Shown here: positions 43,641-55,230 of the stretch, piece after piece
Layout of the letters: each line of letters begins with the position of its first letter
How positions within the stretch are numbered: the stretch's first letter is position 1
From: Tetrastigma voinierianum
Taxonomy: Eukaryota > Streptophyta > Magnoliopsida > Vitales > Vitaceae
DNA: 64,000 nucleotides
Assembly (NCBI GenBank): GCA_016808115.1
Contig: JAEQBH010000193.1
Coordinates: forward strand, 868,001 to 932,000
Direction of reading: 5' to 3'
Translations under genes and position numbers: made by a program
Notes under the pieces: model-generated
Database searches by the model: none
The model's input: only the letters and a program-made list of their open reading frames with translations
Told to the model about the DNA's origin: nothing

Positions 43641-45705
43641 AGGGTCTTATCATGCCATGAATAGAGCCAGACGCCCGTGGTGAAGTGCTTTCGATTCTAA
43701 TGAGCACCCTTGCCCGATAACTCCACATGTCTGGGCCTTGAGCTCGCATGGCTGGCCGTGCAATCTTATGTGGAGTCATAGAAATGAGTGGCGATACGGG
43801 ATCTCGGCTCGATGCGGGAAGTCTACATCCCTCGGTGGAGGTAATCCCAGTAGCTCGTCTGGAAAAACATCCTTGTCTTCCTTAGACCACAGAGTAGACT
43901 TATATCGAGTCTCACCTTGTCCTGCAGGAATTAGAAAATTTAGCTAGCCCTTTGTCGACTACGTGCCATCATGGATTGTACGATTGTGGGGTGAGCATCG
44001 TGCCTATCCCCCTTAAACATAACATAAGCATCGTTTGGTGTGTAGGCAGTAACTCTCATACGGTCACAATCTATGACAACCCGATGTCACGTCGGCGATC
44101 CATCGGGAGGACGACCGCCAGACTCGACATCTCGACCTCTAGAAACCGATACTCTCACCTGAGATCTTGTGATAAAGGAATCGTCTGGCAGTCGAATAAC
44201 ACCATACCCGGAAGAAGAGTATAAGCGTGCCTTGAATCATTGGTGATCACAATTTGCCTCGATCTGTGAATGTGAATTAGATAAGCCTGAGTCTGAGTCT
44301 CGCTGTACACCTGGCCCCTACGGTGCATCATGAAACACGGATGCTCGTGTCGCACCACAGAGCGATACACATTCCACTGGCACCATTGCTAGGGGTGGGA
44401 GGAACATGCGGAGTCTGCTCATGTCAGCTAATGATCACGAATTTGTGGTGTCCTGATCTTGAAACCCTGTATCTACGGACCAGTTCCACCTCGTATTCGG
44501 TGATGGCGGTGGAAACATGTCATACATGACTGATTAGTAACCGGGACTGGCTTTAGCCACTATTGGTGACCGCCCACGAAACCCTCGTGGAACAGAGGTC
44601 CTCTGCTTATTTCCCGAACCTGAAGAAGAAGCTTTGCTCCCCCTCTTCTTATAAATGGCGCACCGCGTCCCAGGATGCTCCCGGCGTCATCTACCTCGCT
44701 CGATGATGAGGAATTATACGGACCATCGAGTCCGTATCACGTAGGTTATGTCTTCTGATCTTACCCCGGATGGACAACTGGCCCGCATTCACCGAGCTTC
44801 CACGACCTTGGCGCGCCGGTGGCCACATGATCATCCTCGAAGCGTGCGGCTACGTGAATGCGGCTCACGTGCTGATCTGATCATCGATCCCTTGTCTCGA
44901 TTCGAGAACTTTCGGTAGCCGTGTGCGAGGAAGCGGGAAGTACTTCCATGAATAGTATGAAAATCACCATGTCATAGTCTCGAGTCCACTGGAGTGTGAC
45001 CCGCTCCAGCTAGATTTGGGACTCTCCTCATTTGGAATGAAGCTAGAGGCGTAATCAGGTGTGTGAGGTGATCTCGTGGCAGAAGAATCCTCTCAATCTG
45101 ATGGAACCAATGATGAATTTACCATCGGGTCCCCTCTCACCTCTATTGAACGTCGGAGGATGATGTGCCTTGAACCTTTGGAGATTCTTTGGCACCTCCA
45201 CGACCTCAGGCGCATTGCTTGCACGGTGAAGTGGCTCATCCATGACACCAGTGGCCTCACATGAGGCTCTTCAATCAAAAGCAGTGGCGTCGACCATTAG
45301 CGTGGATTGGCATACGTCTCGTCACTCTCTTTGTAGCTCTACGTAAATTCGAAGCCGTTAGTTTAAAGTCATTTTGGTGTCTGTGCTTGCCTGACTGACG
45401 AGAATAGACTAATATCCAGAACCATCAGTTGTTTCTGGGAACTCCTAGGATTACGTTTTCTCGACTCTCAGCGTTGGCATTTCACATATACATCTACCAC
45501 GTATATAATTCTATGATTTGCAACACCGATCACACACGTCTGATCGAGAAGCATACGAGAAAACACCTGATGCATGCTATGATCTAATCTATCCTATGGA
45601 CTCTGGTAACCTCCTACTGGAGCCTTGATACTGAGCTATGATCACGGATATCAATTTCAGAGCCTTTAAGAGTAATTCCTATGACTCAGGCACGGTATCT
45701 GTTTG
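43641..45705 (-). pseudogene. Element E protease and gag
   Basis: Strongly decayed. Near 44641-44690 the minus strand reads CRREHPGTRCAIYKKR, a relic of the C..CG..H.G.C zinc knuckle. At 45055-45243 LQRFKAHHPPTFNRGERGPD resembles the start of the chromovirus capsid domain (F....PP.F.G...P....W). The protease triad was not found. Extent is inferred from position between RT and PBS. Confidence 0.6.
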
Positions 45706-45708
45706 TGA

Positions 45709-45721
45709 TGCTCTTATACTG
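45709..45721 (-). other. Primer-binding site of element E (tRNA-iMet type)
   Basis: The minus strand reads CAGTATAAGAGCA, 10 of 12 matches to TGGTATCAGAGC, directly at the inner edge of the right LTR. Confidence 0.6.
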
Positions 45722-47965
45722 TAATTACCGCTGGCACAAGCGAGATCCCTCAGCGCTAGGTACTCGTGTACACATGCTCGTCTGGTATGACGCCACAAAA
45801 CCGGGGTCCCAAGTGACCCGCAAATCGACACTGAAACGCACATGTCTCATATCGTGACCAAATCGTAAGTAAAATAGCCTTGATAAGACGTATCATCCAT
45901 TACTACGTCCATACGATTACAAGACCATACATTTCTATAGATCGAGAGTTATTAAATCGCTCTTAATACAAAACATATATTAATTCTAATATATACATAA
46001 AGCTGAGAATCAAGGCCGCGGTTCGGGCGGCCGTAAATCTGAGCCTCTGGGAGCGTTATGCACTTTGTACATTGCGTGCTTGAAAGGGGGTCGCGGCGGT
46101 GAAATTGCCGATGAGATAAATCCTCTGAGAGCTCTTTCATACTTTCTGTACATGCAAATGATCGATTAGTCAAAGTGACCAACTAATCATTTTTATACAT
46201 GTTGTCCATCATAAAAAAACTTCTGAGCATGTAGCCAAGATGACACTCACATGCCAGTGTCTTCAGGTCGACCTCAGGCCAATCCGATGCAAGTGCGATC
46301 GAAGTAAATCTGGAGTCGGTCAGGCTCCGTCTGGCAAGTAGTCTATGTGATGTTGACCCAAATCATTTCGTGTCTTTTGGCGCGAGACTTTTCGGGGTCT
46401 CCTTGTAAGTCTCTTTGCCTATCTGAGATTTTCGGGCTTTCAGATGGATATAATGTCATACAGCCCCAGGTTTTCGAACTTCGCGAGGGAGGTGTCTATC
46501 ACTCTTTGCTACGCGCATTTATTTGTTTTTCCATTTTCATTTAACAACTATGGAACTCCCCGATTGGACTTAGTCAGTTCAAACCCACCTGATTCAGCCC
46601 CGGGCCATGATGCATTGTTTCATGTACACACACCCATGTAATGCGGTGTTCTGCACCTACTAATCTGATGAAATTTGTGCCATAGCAACAAGCCAATGAC
46701 CAGATTTATGAAGGTACTCTGCATGGACATTCTGCAAGTACGCTATGTGTGTGCCATGAACACTCATGTCTAATGCATGACACTTAGATATTACATTCAA
46801 CATCAACATACATGTAGTCATGTTAATATTCCACACATTCATATTCAATGCATCACCTGAAACATGCATCTCCACAGTCGAGCTTGATTAAATGATTTAA
46901 TGACTCACACACCCGAATTTGAGTCATGATATCATCAGTCCATGACACATGAGACAGGTGCGAATGAGTCCATGTTAAGGCAGAGTACCTCTGATCCGAA
47001 TTTATTTGGAACACCACTTTGAACATCATGTCATCTCTTAACGAGATGGCGATTTAATCCTGATTCACAATGGTTTAGATTCGAGCCTCATACCATCACA
47101 ATGGGGTGTAGAATTCTTAGGAAAGTCAAAATTTATGAATTAAAGCGGAAGTACAAAAGTAAGGAGAACGATGTTGGAAACCTTGTTTTAAAAAACGGGA
47201 CTCTTTCGATTTTCAAACAGGACTAGAAACTGTTTGAACATAGCCCCCCTTTAAATGAATTTTTTGAGTCCAAAGGAGTCGGAATTTGGACAGACCTATT
47301 TCTAGAAGATATGTTATTACATAAGTAAAGGTTGCAAGAAATTAGAATCCCAAATCGAATTCGGATGGTGACTAGATGAGTTATGGTAAACACTTTCATG
47401 GGGTGAAAAAAGAAGCTGAATGACATCTATTTGGCTCTGACATTTATCCTATACTGGGAAAATCCTCCTCGGGTGGGTTAAGCCATACTCGACTAAATGC
47501 CATTTCCATGGCCCTAAATTCAAGGAATAAACCAAATAGAAGAGATCCTTACCTTTGCGGGTGTGTAGGATCGAGTCTTTGATCTTTTCGACACTTGCAG
47601 CCAATGGAGAGTTTTGGCTCCTCCTTTTCCTTCCTTCCTTTCTTTCTTTCTTTCTCGATTTTAAGTTCTTCTCTGTCTCGGCCCATGAGCCCGGCCCAAC
47701 CTTGATAGTAAACCCCCTCTCTCTCCTCGGTTCACGAATTGTTCTGGCCTCCCACATTAGCAAATTCATTCCAACACAAACCTCTAGCTGACATGTTCTC
47801 AAACATGACACATCTTTAGGATTAAGGCATGTCGCTCATGTGAAACTGTCCACTTGCATAATGGGCATTCTGAGGCATGACACTTGGCCCACCCATGTGC
47901 CAAGTGTCTCCCATGCAAGTGCCACATGGCACCCCAAGTGTCTCCTGAGTACGTGTTTGGACCTT
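45720..47965 (-). repeat. 5' LTR of element E (right, truncated)
   Basis: Homologous to 38568 to about 40763. The last 200 bp of the left copy (40764-40963) have no counterpart: sequence switches near 47965 to Copia-2 RNase H. Non-coding. Confidence 0.75.
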
Positions 47966-48420
47966 TGATGAGACCGTAGTTCCTTTGCTTACGCATTGGC
48001 TCCATTGTTATCATAATACAACGATATTAGATCAACAATGCTAAGCACCACTCAAAGTTCTTATATGAACTTCCTTATCCAAACCGCTTTTACTGCTTCA
48101 AAAGCTGCAATGTACTCTGATTCAGTTGTGGAATCCTCATTCATCTCCTATTTAGAACTCTTCCAACTAACTCCGCCACCATTCAATGTGAACACATAGC
48201 CTGATTGAGATTTGGAGTCATCTCTATCAAAATGGAATCTGGATTTTGTATACACGCTTACAATAATATTTCCATCTTGATAAACCAAGAATACATCCTT
48301 AGTCCTTAAGTACTTGAGGATATTCTTGACACCCACCCAATGACCCTGACCAAGGTCCAACAAATGCTCGTGACACTCAGAGCATATGATACATCTGGTC
48401 TAGTACATCACATATTGTAC
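47966..48420 (-). pseudogene. Copia-2 RNase H
   Basis: The open frame 48148-48363 reads GHWVGVKNILKYLRTKDVFL, HFDRDDSKSQSGYVFTLNGG and VSWKSSK. Continuing left: DSTTESEYIAAFEAVKAVWI, DNNGA and AKELRSHQR, where it is cut. The catalytic Asp/Glu segments are recognisable. Confidence 0.9.
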
Positions 48421-48479
48421 ATGATTGATCCTATAACCGAAGCATATAGGATCATACTCATGTGAGTCCTCTTATCTTG

Positions 48480-49320
48480 TGTCTATGGGCTCATAGACTT
48501 CGAGAGGGTGATCCCATGAGACATGGGAATATATCCTCTCTTGGACTGCTCCATGCTAAACTTCTTTAACATCTTATCTATGTGTGTAGAATGTGAAAGA
48601 CCAAGCAACATCCTCGATCTATCTCTATAAAGTCTTTTCTCAAAGGTCTTTCATGGAGAAATTCTTGGATAGCTAAATTTTGACAGATTATAACACAAAG
48701 ACATTGTTTCCAATAACTAATATGTTATCCACATATAATACTAGGAACATAACTGCACTCCCACTAACCTTCTTGTACACATTAGCCTCATCTGCATTTT
48801 GTGAGAAACCAAACTTTTTTATTGTCTCATCAAATCGGATATTCCAACTATTAGATGTTTGCTTCAATCCATAAATGAATCTTTGAGGTTTGCATACTTT
48901 ACTGCCATCTTCAGGTCGTGTCATGTACACATCCTCATTTAGGTTTCCATTAAGGAAAGTCATCTTCACATCCGTTTTCCATATCTCACAATCATAATGA
49001 TCAGCAATGACAAGGAGTATCCTTATGGATATAAGCATATCTACTGGACTAAAAGTCTCGTCATATTCAACCCCTTGTCTTTAACGATAACCTTTAGCTA
49101 CAAGACTAGCTTTATAAGTAATCATTACCTTCCATGTCCGTCTTCTTCTTGAAGATCCACTTGCACCTTATTGGTTTTATCCCTTCGGACAGGTCAACCA
49201 AAGTCCATACATGGTTTGCATACATGGAATCCATCTCTAACTTCATGGCTATGAACCATTTGTCAAACTCTAAACTATTCAAAGATTCTTCATATGTAGT
49301 AAGCTCATCATTCATCATTC
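48480..49320 (-). pseudogene. Copia-2 reverse transcriptase
   Basis: The open frame 48688-49038 (116 codons) reads WKTDVKMTFLNGNLNEDVYM, FIYGLKQTSNSWNIRFDETI and VMFLVLYVDNILVIGN. The active-site box is YVDN instead of YVDD (about 48723-48740), removing the second aspartate. The N-terminal frame 49112-49318 reads MDSMYANHVWTLVDLSEGIK and CKWIFKKKTDMEGN. A deletion joins DGSKVCKPQ where family members carry extra residues. Confidence 0.9.
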
Positions 49321-49439
49321 TCTATGAGCTATACGTCCTTGTGTTCACTAACGAGAAGTCCATATCTCTTTTAAACAAAACGTATCCTACTTGTCCTATG
49401 AAGCTTCAAAAGGATCAGTTGCTACTTCATCACCATGAA

Positions 49440-50343
49440 AAACGACTTTAAGGTCAGTCAGATGATCAATGTCTGTTTGAGCATCTTGAACGTCTCCAAG
49501 TTCAACCCTGCTCTCACTATCTCCCCTTAGAAGAAACTCTTTCTCTTAGAAGACAACATACTTTGAAACAAACAACCTTTTTTCCAAAGTGTTATAGAAT
49601 TGATATCTAATGATTTCCTTAGGATATCCTACAAACAAATACTTGTCAGATTTAGCTTTTATCTTGTCTGACATTGCCTACTTCACATAAGCAGGACAAC
49701 CCCATAATTTCATGTGTGAAAGATAGGGTTTTTTGTGAGTCTATATCTCACATGGAGTAACATCAATTGACTTAGATAGGACTCTATTTAAGATGTAAAT
49801 AACAATCTCAAGTGCATACCCCTAAAAGGATTTGGGTAAGTCCACCTTGCTCATCATAGACCTCACCATGTCAAACAAGGTTCAGTTTCTCCTTTCAGCC
49901 ACACCATTGTGTTGTGGAGTGTAAGGTGGAGTCCATTGGGATCAAATCCCATTGTCCCTGAGATAATCCATAAAATTTTGGCTTAAGTATCCACTACCTC
50001 AATCTTATCTTAGTGATTTAATACTTCTCCTATACTGTTTCTCCACTTCATTTTTTCATTCTCTAGACTTTTCAAAGGCTTCATATTTGTATCTCATTAG
50101 ATACAAGTACCCATATCGTGAAAAGTCATCGATAAAGGTTATGAAGTAGATGAAACCACCTTTGGCATGTATAGACATAGGACCACATACATCTGTATGT
50201 ATTAGGTCTAATGGTCTATTAGCATGTTCATCTTTTCCCTTAAAGGGAAACTTAGGCATCTTGCCTAACAAGCATGATTCACATGTGTCAAATGATTGAG
50301 AATCAAATGACCCCAAGCTAACATCTTTATGTAACTTAGTCAT
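49440..50343 (-). pseudogene. Copia-2 integrase and pre-integrase zinc region
   Basis: The frame 50056-50343 reads TKLHKDVSLGSFDSQSFDTC then ESCLLGKMPKFPFKGK, which gives the C..C half of the zinc finger. It continues DLIHTDVCGPMSIHAKGG and FITFIDDFSRYGYLYLM, which includes the core Asp residues. Farther left YTPQHNGVAERRN (about 49895) and later helices are in other frames. The first four residues of the nominal ORF derive from the inserted LTR. Confidence 0.88.
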
Positions 50344-50544
50344 TGATGAGTTCAAAAACTCATTAGATTTTTAATCCATTTTTCTGAGTTTATAATGAGA
50401 ATAATGATGAATTGTCTGCAAAAAACTGATAATTGAATCAAATTCCAATTTGCGGGAAAATATAAGCGAGAAAATCAAATTTTAAATGAAAAATCATGCA
50501 AGAAATCGGCTTACTTGTGAGTGAAATCAAAAGCCCGGAATTTA

Positions 50545-51808
50545 GTCGCGACGAGGCGATTTCCGACAATTTCAGAATCCACGACATCGACAAATTTGGC
50601 GAAGAAGAAATGAAGTGAGCAATGAAGTCGTGACTGAAGAAGGAAGTTGAGACAAAGAATGACTTGGTGAAAGATTAAAGAAGCGATCGAATGAAGGCGT
50701 TCATGTCGTGACATCATTGCGATGTGACACGAAGGATAATTAGCGATAAGTGATACCACCATGAGGTCGCGTGAGGAGAGCATCTTCAAAGCTACGAAAC
50801 GGCCTTCTCAAGTAAAAAAAGAGTCGCAGCTAATTTTGAAAGAAAGGACTTGATGTCGCGACCTTGACGAGTAATGAAGAATAACACGAGGTTGCAGCGA
50901 GCTCCAAATCGGACCGGCCAAAATTAATGAAGAAGTAGACGTGATGTCGCGACCACCGCCCCGGTCGCGACGAGTGAAGGCTTAGCGTTAGACATGGAGG
51001 TCGTGACTTGAATAGATTTGCGACAAAGATTTTAAAGAGGCGAACATAGAGGTTGCGTGATTCGACGAGATAGAGACATCCGATGCTTGAATGTCGGAAG
51101 ATGTCGCGCGGCGTCCTTCGATTAATTACGACGCCGATTTAAAGTCATGAATTGGCGACATCCTTGATGGTCGACGCCGATTCCCTAAGGAATCATGGTC
51201 GCGGCGTCAGCCGATTAATTAGCGACATCGGCGTGACTCAGAATGGAAATTAGCGACATCATTTAGATTTGTCGCGACATCAAATCGGAGATCGCGAAGA
51301 CCGAGTCACGACCAAATAAAGGCTTCCGCAGGCGTGAAGGCTCGTAAAGCATAACATTGAGTCGCGTATGATTGAAGTCGCGACCTCAGAAGAGCTCACA
51401 ATACGAGAGGGTGAGTCGCGACGTCGTTGATTAGTGCGAAGGCGTGGGTTCTGAAGAGAGTCGCTGACGTCGTGATTAGTCGCGACATCGATTCTGAGAA
51501 AGTCGCGGCGTCATTCGGTGGTGTGACATGGAGTTCTGAGGAAGAAGGTGCGGCGTCATTTAAGCGGTCGCGACATCATGTCGAAAGAGATGTTAAAAAA
51601 ATGATTGAGACCCGGATAAGCTTACGCTCTGGGACGAAAGAAAAAACAAAGTCGCGGCGTATGATTGGAAATTATGCGACCTCGAAAGAGATCCGCGATG
51701 CGGAAGGTGAAATTCGCGTATGATTGAAGTGACATCAAAGAACAACTCAATGAGGAAACGGTGAGTCGCGGCGTGAAAAGAGGTTGCGACATCGAGTCGA
51801 GTCGCGAC
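50545..51808. repeat. GTCGCGAC palindrome array
   Basis: There are ten perfect copies of the self-complementary octamer at 50545, 50855, 50946, 50964, 51271, 51377, 51415, 51479, 51567 and 51801, plus many one-mismatch forms (GTCGCGGC, GTCGTGAC, GTTGCGAC). Flanks are often GA(T/G)...ATC. Spacing is irregular. Confidence 0.92.
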
Positions 51809-51893
51809 ACACAAATAGGTCGCAACATGAACAAACAAATGGGCGGTTATTTTGAAATCCACGAATAGGTGCATCGAAGTTAGGGCGACCAGC

Positions 51894-51902
51894 GCATAAA
51901 TC
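51894..51902 (+). promoter_or_regulatory. TATA-like box of the element C 5' LTR
   Basis: GCATAAATC at the position homologous to CTATAAAATG in LTR-c, 90 nt after the palindrome array. Confidence 0.5.
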
Positions 51903-53409
51903 ACGCGGTCTTGCGAAGGAAGCGGCTCTTGGCCATTTCCGAAAGAGGAAACCATGGTGTAGAGAGAACTCGTGTATTTAATTTACCCATTTCTTTTCTT
52001 TATTTTCTTTGTTATTTTAGATTAGATTAGAGTAGGTGTTATTGCATTTGAATTTACGGATGCGGATGTTGGTGTTGAAGTTAGTTGAATGCGGGAATGA
52101 TATTTTCTTCAAATTCTTGCTGGTTCGTTTTGAAGTCAGACAAATTTTAGGTCGAACTTCAGGTTCAGTTCTGATGGATTCTTTTGATCGGGAGCTATCG
52201 TAGTGTAATGAAGTAATTTAGAAACCCGGCTTGGATTGAATTTACTCTTGTTGTTAGAATTTATCTTTCTGCGTAAATTTATCGGAATTCTTGAACCGGG
52301 CTTAGTTGCTTGTGGTTTGTTGTTTTGTATCCCAGTCAAATAGCGATTAATCTATATAGTAATGGGATTGTTTCGTACTCTGGTTAGGCCTGCGAGTGAC
52401 CTGGAGAAGGCATTCTGAGTATTGAATGATTTCTCAAGGGTATGCGAACCTAATATTCGGGGATCCCAATGGGAACAACTGATTTTAATCGATAAATCTC
52501 TTCTCACTTGAAGCCCAGGAATGAGTTGAATGACTTATCAATTAAAATGGCGAGTTAGCCTCGGTCGAACGGTAAGTTCGATCCAGGTGTTAGCAAGGAT
52601 CCCCAATGAGAAGAATGGCTATTCCCACGATTTTGAGGATGAGGAAGCCAGGTATAGTGTAAGCCATTGTACTTTATGTCTTAGGGCTGGGTTTATAGTC
52701 CATGTTAAGGTATGAAGTATTGAAAGAAAAATACGAGCAAGCCCAGCTGGATTAAAAGTAGTTATCTAATCCTCTGTCTTGAGAAAAGCAGGGGAAGATT
52801 AGATGATGAAATGTGTCATTAAGGAGAAATCCACATGGCATTACCATCTTCTTTGGGCCAGTTCCGAAATCGAGGTTCATGAAGCAAAGTTCTGAAGTAT
52901 CTGCGAGGTGATGTTTTCTGATATTTGTATTTTCAATGCATCCTTTAAAAGCTAATGACGATCCTATTTCTTTAATTTTTATTTTAGTTTAAGCATTAGT
53001 TCATTTTGTTCTTAGTTTACATATTTTCATTCTTTTATTATTTTAAAGGTTGCGTAGGAATTTATGATTGCTATCATAGTTGAATAGTATAGAGCTTAAT
53101 TAGTCGGGATAGTTGATTCGAAGATTCTTGAGATCTACGTGGGATCGATATCACGGATAAATCCGGCTATTCTTGTTCGGCCTGTCGAAACTGCGAATCG
53201 TGGATCAATGAGAAAGAAATTCCCGGCCACTCTTAAGGGCTAGTTTTAATCGATTATAATTGCAAAAATATAACAAGAACAAGTTTCATAACATTATTGC
53301 TGGGGATTAGATAATAATCCTTGGGTAATAACGTTATAAATTTGTGTTGATGTTTTGATCCATCACTCACACTTACATAGTGGGAGAATTAGATTGTCAA
53401 TAACAAGTT

Positions 53410-53420
53410 TTGGCGCCAGA
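53410..53420 (+). other. Primer-binding site of element C (degenerate)
   Basis: TTGGCGCCAGA, 5 nt after the LTR end. Only TGGCGCC fits the tRNA-Asp complement. Homologous in position to 21431-21446. Confidence 0.6.
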
Positions 53421-53522
53421 TTCTTGCAAATGGATGAAAGAATTAATTAGATCGATATTCGACGAAAGAAGGAAATCTTAATTTGGACATTTTAAAAAAA
53501 GAACAAAAATAGCTTTTCCAGT

Positions 53523-53541
53523 AGTGACTACATTAGTCACT
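53523..53541. other. Perfect hairpin in the leader of element C
   Basis: Arms AGTGACTA and TAGTCACT with a CAT loop, about 105 nt after the PBS. Confidence 0.7.
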
Positions 53542-53639
53542 GTTTTTAGCGACCATGTTGAAAGAGATTTGGTTGTATTTGACTAATCCTATTAATATGA
53601 GTATGCTTTATTTCGGAAAACCTTTAATGCATAGGAAAG

Positions 53640-54905
53640 CGAGGATCGACGATTCAATGAGACCTTTGAATTGGAGAGAGCGGCTCGGGGCTTAAGAAAG
53701 ACAAAGAGCGAGAAAGCGCGGCTATGGCGGAAAGAGATACATTGAAGCGGAGGCAGAGGCAGGCCCGAGAAGACCACCCGTGCGGCCTGATGGAGGATTT
53801 AAGGCTGATATTGAAGAATGTCTGATCGAATGACCTACAGTGGATGCAATAATTTTGAATTAAAAACCCGGCTTTAATTCTGATGGATTCGGCAACGTAG
53901 TTCTTGTAGTCATCGGCACGAAGATTTGAATGAGCACTGGGAAGATTTACAGGATGGCTATCTGATGAAGGCGAACGATTGTGAGACCGGAGGTGATAAA
54001 GCTACATCTTCCCATTTTCTTTGAGAGACGCAAGCTGACCACATGGTATGAGATCATTACCATATGGATCTGTTGATACTTGGGAAGGGATTGGTAGAGC
54101 TTACTTAAACGATTCTTTCCCCACGTCTCACTTGAGGAGAGACAGAAGAGATATTGTATTCATTGAGGAAGATGAGAGCCTGTAAGTAGCTTGGGAAAGA
54201 TTCAAGATTGTTGAAGAGGTGCTGATGCATGGAATGAACTTGGGAACTGGATGGATATGAGTGTATCACGCTCTGAATGATACATCGAGGTGATATCGAT
54301 GCTTCATCTTTATTGGAGCATTGACGAAAAAAGTCTTGAAGAAACGAGATCGATAGAGGACTGGCAAAATCTGATATGAAGCTCCGTCGAGGTTTTCAAG
54401 AGGTAATGCGAGAGAAGAAAGGGTCGTAAATTTGAAGCGAGATGATGTGACCATGGAAAGCTAAGTTAGATCTTATAATCATAGGATGGACAAGCAAAGA
54501 GGAAGATCACGCTGGCTACTCATGAAATAGGAGGGCGTTAGAAAGAGAATTGATGAGAAGAAGTCTTGTGGGAGTAGAGAAGAAGATTCTTATGGTCTTG
54601 AGGAGGTTAAGTCGTGAACGAGCAAAGGGTTATCATTTCAAATGGAAATCCTAGCTTTGCCCATTACAGCCTGATCCAGTATTTGAGGAACCATGAGAAT
54701 TTCTCATATGGTGGAGGGGCATTACATGGCCCAAGGCAGGAACAGCATCCTCAGCAAGGATATCAACAGCCACCAAGGTTCCAGCAGCAGCAGCAAGGAG
54801 GTGAGGCAAAATGAATGCCGAGGTCGGAGGAGAACTGACCATTTTGAGGATCAAAATCACTGCAGGTTCATGGGGGATAACGAATTTATTACAATTCCAT
54901 GAGCG
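53640..54905 (+). pseudogene. Element C gag
   Basis: The N-terminus is fragmentary. At about 53995-54110 the capsid core is recognisable across frames (KLHLPIFFERRKLTTW, LPYGSVDTWEG). The C-terminal motif is clear: open frames at 54614-54902 contain RNHENFSYGGGALHGPRQEQ and HPQQGYQQPPRFQQQQQGGE, the same Gln-rich end as element 1. An acidic/His-containing DHFEDQNHCRFMGD follows. Multiple frameshifts are present. Confidence 0.82.
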
Positions 54906-55230
54906 AAACTTCTCCCGACTTGAAACTTCCAGTCGATACGAATGTTCGGAAAAGTGCTAGTGCTTCATTGAAAAATCCTAGAGACCTGAAGTAGGCGATT
55001 ATTTTTAATCCATTGCACGAATGTGAGGAACAAGGGAACATTTGATGTTTTGAAGGGCTAAGGAGCTGCATGGCAATTCAATTTAGAAATTAGGAAGGAT
55101 TTGACGTGCTTGGAAGACGGATAGAAAGAAGGGCTAAGGCGAGATAGAGGTAGAAAGAAGAAGGAAGAACAACTGTTGATTAGGCAGGATGAAGGAAGAA
55201 GGAAGCGAGAAAAAGAAAGAAGAATTTTGG
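54906..55230 (+). other. Element C gag-pol junction
   Basis: Lys/Arg/Glu-rich sequence, closed in all frames, matching the variable region before the protease linker. Confidence 0.5.

Larger units (their letters stand above)
38568..47965 (-). mobile_element. Ty3/gypsy element, chromovirus-like (element E)
   Basis: Minus-strand element of about 9.4 kb: left (3') LTR, PPT, integrase, RNase H, RT, protease/gag, PBS, right (5') LTR. The Ty3 order RT-RNase H-IN and the HPG-TKMYRDL/CLTCQQVK zinc finger support the call. The right LTR lacks its outer 200 bp. It abuts Copia-2 RNase H on the right; the left flank is not Copia, so no target duplication can be shown. Confidence 0.82.
47966..50343 (-). 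mobile_element. Copia-2 retrotransposon fragment
   Basis: Minus-strand RNase H, RT and part of integrase, about 2.4 kb. It is cut on the left by the truncated LTR of element E and on the right by the insertion of element C. Its motifs differ from Copia-1, so it is a separate family. LTRs, gag and protease are outside. Confidence 0.9.
50344..53405 (+). repeat. 5' LTR of element C (3.06 kb)
   Basis: It starts TGATGAGTTCAAAAACTCATTAG and ends TCAATAACA. The start matches the 3' LTR at 63508. The second half matches LTR-b and LTR-c (AGATTAGATTAGAGT, GGGGATTAGATAATA.TCCTTGGGTAATAACG). It is about 0.7 kb longer than LTR-b or LTR-c, mainly in the GTCGCGAC-rich zone. Confidence 0.9.

Noticed and set aside
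47449..47811. 120-codon minus-strand ORF in the right LTR of element E
   Set aside because: The homologous stretch of the left LTR (40347-40700) does not keep the same frame, and no domain is seen.
50545..51808. CRISPR-like or satellite array
   Set aside because: Octamers are irregularly spaced, with no constant repeat or spacer length, and lie within an LTR of a plant retrotransposon.
51593..51955. 120-codon minus-strand ORF
   Set aside because: Falls in the GTCGCGAC-rich LTR zone; openness comes from low stop content of the repeated motif and is not conserved in LTR-c.
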